Below, in pieces: positions 58,338 to 64,000 of a DNA stretch of 64,000 nucleotides (position 1 is the stretch's first letter; each line of letters starts with the position of its first letter). The DNA comes from Cryptomeria japonica (Eukaryota; Streptophyta; Pinopsida; Cupressales; Cupressaceae), in contig NC_081414.1 of NCBI RefSeq assembly GCF_030272615.1, positions 523,138,137 to 523,202,136 on the forward strand, given 5' to 3'. The notes under the pieces are model-generated. The model did not search any database, was not told the DNA's origin, and saw nothing but the letters and a program-made list of their open reading frames with translations. The position numbers and the translations under genes are program-made.

Positions 58338-59558
58338 TTCTCCTTGGGAAGTACCTTCCCCTTCTCTACATGAAAGAGATTAGTTAAACTAGTTTGGCCC
58401 TCTGCCTTTCCTTCTTTACTGATGAGTTCTAATATTGATTTCCTACCTCTCCTTTTTACCTTTGTTATAGAATCTGGGGATTCAATAATGTTTAGGGTTT
58501 TGGCTAAGCCCAACTCCTCTTCTACTTTATCCATAGAAGCTTCTACTTCTAAAATTTTAGCCTTTGAAATTTTCCCTTCCAAGAGACCTGACATTAGTAG
58601 TCTTCTCTAATAAGCTAGTTCCTCCTCATCCACCACTTCATTTATAAAGGAGTTAGTCAAGTCATTGACTGTTTCATTTCCCACATACTCCAAAATGATT
58701 TTATTCTCCTCATTGATCCTCCTGTCATACTCCTCTGTTTCCTCTGTTTCTACTATCAGGGGACTAATGGACAATGACACAAAGCCAACATTTTCATGTG
58801 TGTTATCTGTTTGGGTAACCTTTTCTAGGATTTGTTTCATTTCCATAGGACAGTCCAAATCTGTCTTCTCACTTAAGTGATCCTCCATGCACCATTTAAG
58901 GAGGTTTTGGTCTCCCATGGGAGGAATCAAGATATCTTGGTCCATTAGTGAGGGAATTTCAGATGCTCCCTCAGAGCTGCAATAAATTACCCCTTCCTCC
59001 AATTCTAGGGTTGGGATTTCTCTTGGTAGTGGTTTTGGATCTGGATTGCTCTTTGCATTCATATCTATTGAATATGTGTTGGTAGTTTTTCTCTCCCCCA
59101 AAGTTTCTCTAACAAATCCACTTTTAGCTGGGCTCAGGGAGGTGTTTACCATAACCTCAGATGTTATTTTTTTATCTTTTTTGTGTTGTTTAGGGCTGGG
59201 AAAGGTTGGACATGGTAAGATTACTTCAATTTGTTCCACCCTGCCCTTATATATTTCTAGTCTTAACACATACATCAAATGGTTAGTTATTATTTTAATA
59301 GGTTCCAAGCTTAAGTCTTTTATATGCAGTTCAGCCATTATTCTGGCTGTAGCAGAGTCTCTATAATTTTCTTCAAAACCCTCAAAACCTCCTGTGAATC
59401 CCCTATTCTAATCAGGCAATGCTCATTAAGAAGTTCTAGTGGGAGATTTGGTAGTTCTACCCATCTAGGAACTAAGCAATTCTCAAACATTTTAGGGGAG
59501 AAATTTTGTCTCCATTTAAAAAAAGAAAAACAATAACCTTTAAAGAAATAAGGTTTTT
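58334..59558 (-). pseudogene. LINE-2 ORF1 (DUF4283-like), interrupted
   Basis: The nucleic-acid-binding ORF1 of plant L1 elements. The part near 59350-59558 reads KPYFFKGYCFSFFKW, then WVELPNLPLELLNEH and IGDSQ, a DUF4283 pattern. A frameshift precedes YRDSATARIMAELH, and one TAG (58607) interrupts the 3' part. The stop (TGA 58334-58336) overlaps the ORF2 start. The N-terminal part is separated by the copia insertion and lies outside the window. Confidence 0.75.
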
Positions 59559-61064
59559 TGTTAATGATAGTTCTGATACTAAATGTTTAGTACAGATGCT
59601 AAGCTAACAAGATGAGAGGGGGGGGGGGGTGAATCATACAAACTTAATCTTCCATAAAAACATCAGTTTCAACCTCGGTAACATATACTGCAATAAAATA
59701 ACCAAAACTACTAAACATGCAAACTCAAAAGCATATAAACATTATAAGCCTCATAACACTAGATTTAACATGGAAACCCAAATAGGGAAAAACCACTGTG
59801 GGATTTTGGACCCACTAAGAAATATACTCTTCTAGAGTATGATTGGTTAAAAGAAAATCCTATTAAAGATTACAAAACACATTGCTAGATGTGACCCGAT
59901 TAAGGGATTTCCCTCAGATCTGTTAGGATCTTCACTTTGTGAGAAGTGACCTTATCAAAGGGTTTCAAACACTCAATCAGAATGTCACCTTGCTAGAGGA
60001 TTTACATATAAGATTGTTAAGTCCACTCGGTTAAGAGATTTTCTGTCACTTTCACAAAATAACAGTAATAAAATCTATCTGCAACTTCACATCTAAAATG
60101 CTGAAGCAAATTCTTATTTGCTCAATACAATCTAGACATAGAACTAATCTTGTCCATCTGTTGGGCTTCTATACTCTGTTATCAAAATAGGTCTTCAAGC
60201 TTTTGTGCTCGGTAATCACTCTGTAGCAACCCCTGTGCTTACATTTGCCCACATACATTGTTTATCAATCGTTCCTTATTTATAAACAATTTACCAACCA
60301 CTTAATCTCCTCGATCACATTTACCATGATCAATCATAGCCATTAGATCTTCAATCTTGTCCAGGTTCAATGTATCCTTCGATCTGAAAATTTTTTACCC
60401 TACCTCAGAACTTGCATGCATTCCTTGGAACTTGTGCTAGGATATTGTGGTTCAATCTGAGCTATAGATCTTCTTGCTGATTTTCCTATGCCATAGATTC
60501 TTTAACAAACTTGATTCATGGCTTACCAATCATTTAATCATAGCTAGCTCATCAGCATCCTTCATTAAATAACGCATTCAATCATTTAATGCATTCTATT
60601 ATTACTCGGTTACAACTCGGTGAATACTAAACTTCACTCGGTAGACATTCTGCCTTCATTAACCGATAGCGATAACCTTAGGGTTTACCAACTAGGTTCC
60701 TTAGAGTTTATCGACTAGGTTCTTTAGGGTAACATAGTATAGTATTAACCTTACAAATTACATCATATGCAAGATATCAAAACAATCTAAAACATCACGA
60801 TCTCATCATTGTCTGACTTGGTAATAGTTGCCCATCGAATACCTTATTCATCCCCTTATTCATCATATTCTTTCTATGTCTTTTACTGACTTCTTTATAC
60901 TCACCAAAACATACTTCTTAAGATATGGCAACATCATAATAAATTAGAAAATCAATCTCTTGACATCAATGACAAAATAATAATGTTAAGACAATAAATA
61001 TCCTTAATCAGTTATATCCATAATCATCAACAACCTTCTCAATATCCTTATTGAAATGCCAACA
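59559..61064 (-). repeat. 3' LTR of the minus-strand copia element
   Basis: 1506 bp; on the minus strand TGTTGGCATTTCAATAAGG...CATTAACA. Includes the family C-tract (poly-G on +, 59618-59631). Confidence 0.82.
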
Positions 61065-61461
61065 ATCTTCCCCTTTGGCATTGATGGAAAAACCAATTGA
61101 TTTGACCTAATTGATTTGGATTCAGATTGCTGTGAAATGCTAAAATGCTCTCCCCCTGTCATTAGTCTTCTCCCTAGTTCTGAAATGTAGTCTTCTCCTT
61201 TAGACTTCTCCTGTAGTCTTCTCCCCCTTTAACACAATGCCAAAAAGTAAAGAACTAAAATAGGATTTCTTCCACTGAGAAGTAGATTCCTTGCTAATAT
61301 GTATCTACTTAGTCTTGGTCAGAGCATTTCTACTTCAATTCCTGTTCCCTGTTTTTGTTTCCTGTACACCTTTAGAAAACATCCTAAAATGTGTAAATCA
61401 GCATCAACTCCTGAAAAGATATTCTATAGAGTCATCGAATTGATGCTTTCACCGAAATCAG
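61065..61461 (-). other. Polypurine tract and 3' untranslated part of the copia element
   Basis: Minus strand: CCAAAGGGGAAGAT directly before the LTR (61065-61078). The remainder to the pol stop is non-coding. Confidence 0.7.
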
Positions 61462-64000
61462 TCAGTGAATGGAAGATAGGGGTAGGACCCCTAACTTGCT
61501 TCTGAGATACTCAAAAGTGTCCCTTGGTAGTGGTTTGGTGAAGATATCTACAATTTGCTTCTTTGTGCTAACATACTCCAACACCACTTTCTTCTCTTGA
61601 ACTTCTTCTCTAAGATGATGATATTTGATAGAGATGTGCTTCATCTTAGAGTGCATAATAGGATTATTTGAAATATTAATGGCACTAGTATTGTCACAGA
61701 ATATAGTTACTGGCTCGGTAACTTTCTCATTTATACCTTCCAACAGTTGTTTGATCCATGCTATATTAGTGCAATTCAATGCTGCTGCAACATACTCAGC
61801 TTCTGCTGTTGACTGTGAAACACAGTTGACTATGAAACACATCCTTGTTTCTTGCTAAGCCAACTCACTAGTCTTTCTCCCAAAAAGAAAGCTCCATCAC
61901 TTGTGCTTTTCCTGTCATCAATGTTGCCTGCCCAATCATCATTAGTATAAATGTTTAAATCAAAATTATTTCCTTTTTGATATACTAAGCCATAATCTTT
62001 AGTGCCTTTCAAATATCTAAAAATTCTCTTGATTGTTTTCATGTGTGTTTCCTTGGGATCTGCAAAAAATCTTGCAACTATACCTACTATATGTGCTATA
62101 TCTAGTCTGCTGTGAACAACATATTGTATTTTTCCAATCATAGATCGGTAGATTGTCTCATCAACAGATGCAGACTCATCATTCTTTGATAGTTTACAGT
62201 TGGTAGTCATAGGAGTACTTACTGGTTTTGAATCCTCCATTCCAAATTTCTTCAAGATTTCCTTTATGTGCTTGGACTAGGTAATGAAAATCTCATCTTT
62301 CATTTGCAGTATCTGTAAACCTATAAAATGCTTTATCTCACTGATTATTGACATCTCAAATTCTTTGCTCATTTCATTTCCAAAGTTCTTGCATAGAGAG
62401 TCATTTTCACAAAATATAATGTCATCAACAAATATGGCTGAGATCAGTATTCCATTTTCATCATTCTTCATATACATGTTACTATTTTCACTTGTACTTA
62501 TAAAACAAATTTTGATCAAATAAGAGTGCAGTCTATCATACCATGCTCTGGGTGCTTGTTTCAAACCATATAAAGATTTGTTCAATTTACATACCTAATC
62601 TTTATTCTTATCTTTAACAAATCCTTGAGGTTGTTCAATAAAAGCTTCTTCTTCTAGTATACCATTCAGAAATGTAGATTTGACATCCATTTGATATATC
62701 TTGAAATTCTTGTAAGCAGCATATGCCAACAATGTTCTTACTCCTTCAAGTCTTGCCACAGGTGCAAAAGTTTCACCATAATCAATTCCTTCTTCTTGAG
62801 TATAACCTTTGCAAACTAGTCTTGCTTTATTTCTAATGACATCACCTTTTTCATTTAGCTTGTTTCTGAAGATCCACTTTGTACCGATTAAATTTTTGTC
62901 CTTCGGTCTTGGGACCAGTGTCCATGTGATATTTTTCTTTATTTGATCAATCTCTTCTATCATAGCATTTATCCAATCTTCACTGTTAAATGCTTCTTTC
63001 ACTATTCTCGGTTCAAATTCAGATATCAGACATGTGTTATGTCTTAGTTTGTTCCTTGTCATCACTGGATCATCCTTATCTCCTATAATCTGACTTGATG
63101 CATGATGTCTTCTGACATACTTGGCTAATACAGGCTTGGTAGGCTCTGTATGATCTTCTTCATCACTTGGTAACTGGATATTCTCTTCATTACCTTCAGC
63201 AGTCTGCTCGGTAAGACTTCTCAGTTGAACATAGACAAATTCATCATAATCTTCTGGTTCTTTGGAATTTCCTTCATCATTTCTTTCTACAAATTCATCA
63301 ATTTTCACATTTTCACTTTCTACTATTTTGTTAGATGATTTGATCAGACATTTATATGCTTTGCTTCTAGAAGAATAACCTAGAAATGTTCCTTCTTCAC
63401 TTTTCTAATCAAACTTACCATTTCTATCATCTTTGTGTACATAGCATCTACTTCCAAAGATTTTAAAATAACTTACATTAGGTTTCTTGTCATACTATAT
63501 TTCATATGGTGTCTTCAAAGTTCCTTTCTTCAGTTGTACTCGGTTCAGGGTGTAAACTGCTGTGCTTATTGCCTCTCTCCAAAATGTTTGCGGTACTTCC
63601 TTTTCAATCATCAGGGTTCTGGCACAATCCACAATAGATATGTTTCTTCTCTCAGCAATTCCATTTTGTTGTGGAGTTCTTGATGTAGATACTTGTCTTT
63701 TAATACCATGATCATTGCAGTATAAGTTGAATTCATCAGATGTGAACTCACCTCCTCTATCTGATCTAGGACATTTCAGTTGTCTTCCTATTTCATTTTC
63801 AACTCTTGCCTTGTACCATTTAAACATTTGAAAAGATTTTGATTTTTCTTTTAAAAACATTACTGGCATCATCCTTGAGTAATCATCCACAAATAATATG
63901 AAATATTTATCACCATAATAACTCTGAACTTTCATAGGACCACAAAGATCAGTATGCACAAGATCTAAAATTCCCTTAGAAGTGTAGGACTTACTTGTAA
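61462..64000 (-). pseudogene. Copia pol: integrase, reverse transcriptase, RNase H (5' end missing)
   Basis: Integrase: HTDLCGPMKV, FVDDYSRMM, RSDRGGEFTSDEF, TPQQNGIAERR (64000-63495). [65 protein letters not shown] and the catalytic FVDDIIF (63308-62277). RNase H: STAEAEYVAA, FCDNTSAI, MKHISIKYH (to 61462). One frame runs from 63959 to about 61850, with TAG at 63495 (normally W), 63405, 62595 and 62277 (normally Q). A 17-bp tandem duplication near 61820-61853 shifts the frame just before the STAEAEY motif. It is the least decayed autonomous-type pol in the window. Confidence 0.88.

Larger units (their letters stand above)
52746..59558 (-). mobile_element. LINE-2: L1-type LINE on the minus strand, with two inserted LTR sequences
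   Basis: Right to left: ORF1 with a DUF4283-like domain (cut at 59558 by the copia element), ORF2 with endonuclease, RT, zf-RVT and RNase H. A solo LTR (54247-55622) lies between RT and zf-RVT. Removing the LTR and one TSD copy restores continuous similarity (DP-T-SI). ORF2 is decayed by frameshifts and stops. The 3' end is uncertain and may reach to about 51000. Confidence 0.82.
59559..64000 (-). mobile_element. Ty1/copia retrotransposon on the minus strand, 5' part outside the window
   Basis: 3' LTR at 59559-61064, purine tract, RNase H, RT and integrase in reverse order, as copia requires. The element sits inside the DUF4283 codons of LINE-2 ORF1. The pol frame is almost complete: four TAG codons and one 17-bp duplication are its only visible lesions. 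gag and the 5' LTR would lie right of 64000. Confidence 0.88.

Noticed and set aside
24604-63497. Amber codon reassignment or programmed readthrough
   Set aside because: TAG dominance is better explained by CAG and TGG decay, because the same elements also carry indels, TGA and TAA. Real ends of several ORFs here also use TAG.

Overview
This is plant nuclear DNA made almost entirely of transposable elements. I found no host gene that I can defend. The evidence for a plant is internal: L1-type LINEs with a DUF4283-like ORF1 and an archaeal-type RNase H, a chromodomain Ty3/gypsy element, Ty1/copia elements with the PBS core TGGTATCAGAGC and purine tracts like AAAGGGGGAGA, a Tat-like gag with a CX2HX4HX4C knuckle, and a CACTA-type terminus. 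The nesting, the AT-rich filler and the depth of decay suggest a very large seed-plant genome. A conifer is my guess and is not proven.

Layout. 1-4965: 5'-truncated (by the window edge) LINE on + with decayed ORF2 and a third ORF that overlaps its end. 6000-21762: LTR element A (TSD AATAA/AATAA), into which a younger member of the same family, element B (8316-16141, TSD GCATT/GCATT), has inserted. Both encode only a ~1150-codon Tat-like gag with a degenerate protease and no reverse transcriptase or integrase. 22456-23487: microsatellites and a 488-bp duplication. 23488-41349: Ty3/gypsy chromovirus whose 3' LTR is split by an 11.6-kb TG...CA insertion (29509-41131, TSD GGTTG/GGTCG). That insertion contains a head-to-head composite of copia-type fragments (32730-40400) around a 1063-codon reading frame of unknown function. 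41350-51600: CACTA-like end, a perfect 72-bp palindrome, degenerate tandem repeats, a pyrimidine tract and unassigned sequence. 51627-59558: second LINE on -, broken by a 1376-bp solo LTR (54247-55622), with an unidentified 191-aa ORF beyond its 3' end. 59559-64000: copia element on -, inserted in ORF1 of that LINE and running off the window.

Decay pattern. In-frame stops in the chromovirus, copia, LINEs and composite ORF are overwhelmingly TAG, at positions where CAG (Gln) or TGG (Trp) is expected. In element A all four are TGA where B has CGA. This looks like C-to-T decay at CHG and CG methylated sites.

Most unusual items: the gag-protease-only family with repeated GGACC...GGTCC hairpin modules in LTRs and leader; the inverted copia composite with its long ORF; the LINE ORF3; and the 72-bp perfect palindrome. 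All boundaries were read by eye; none was checked by alignment software or database search.
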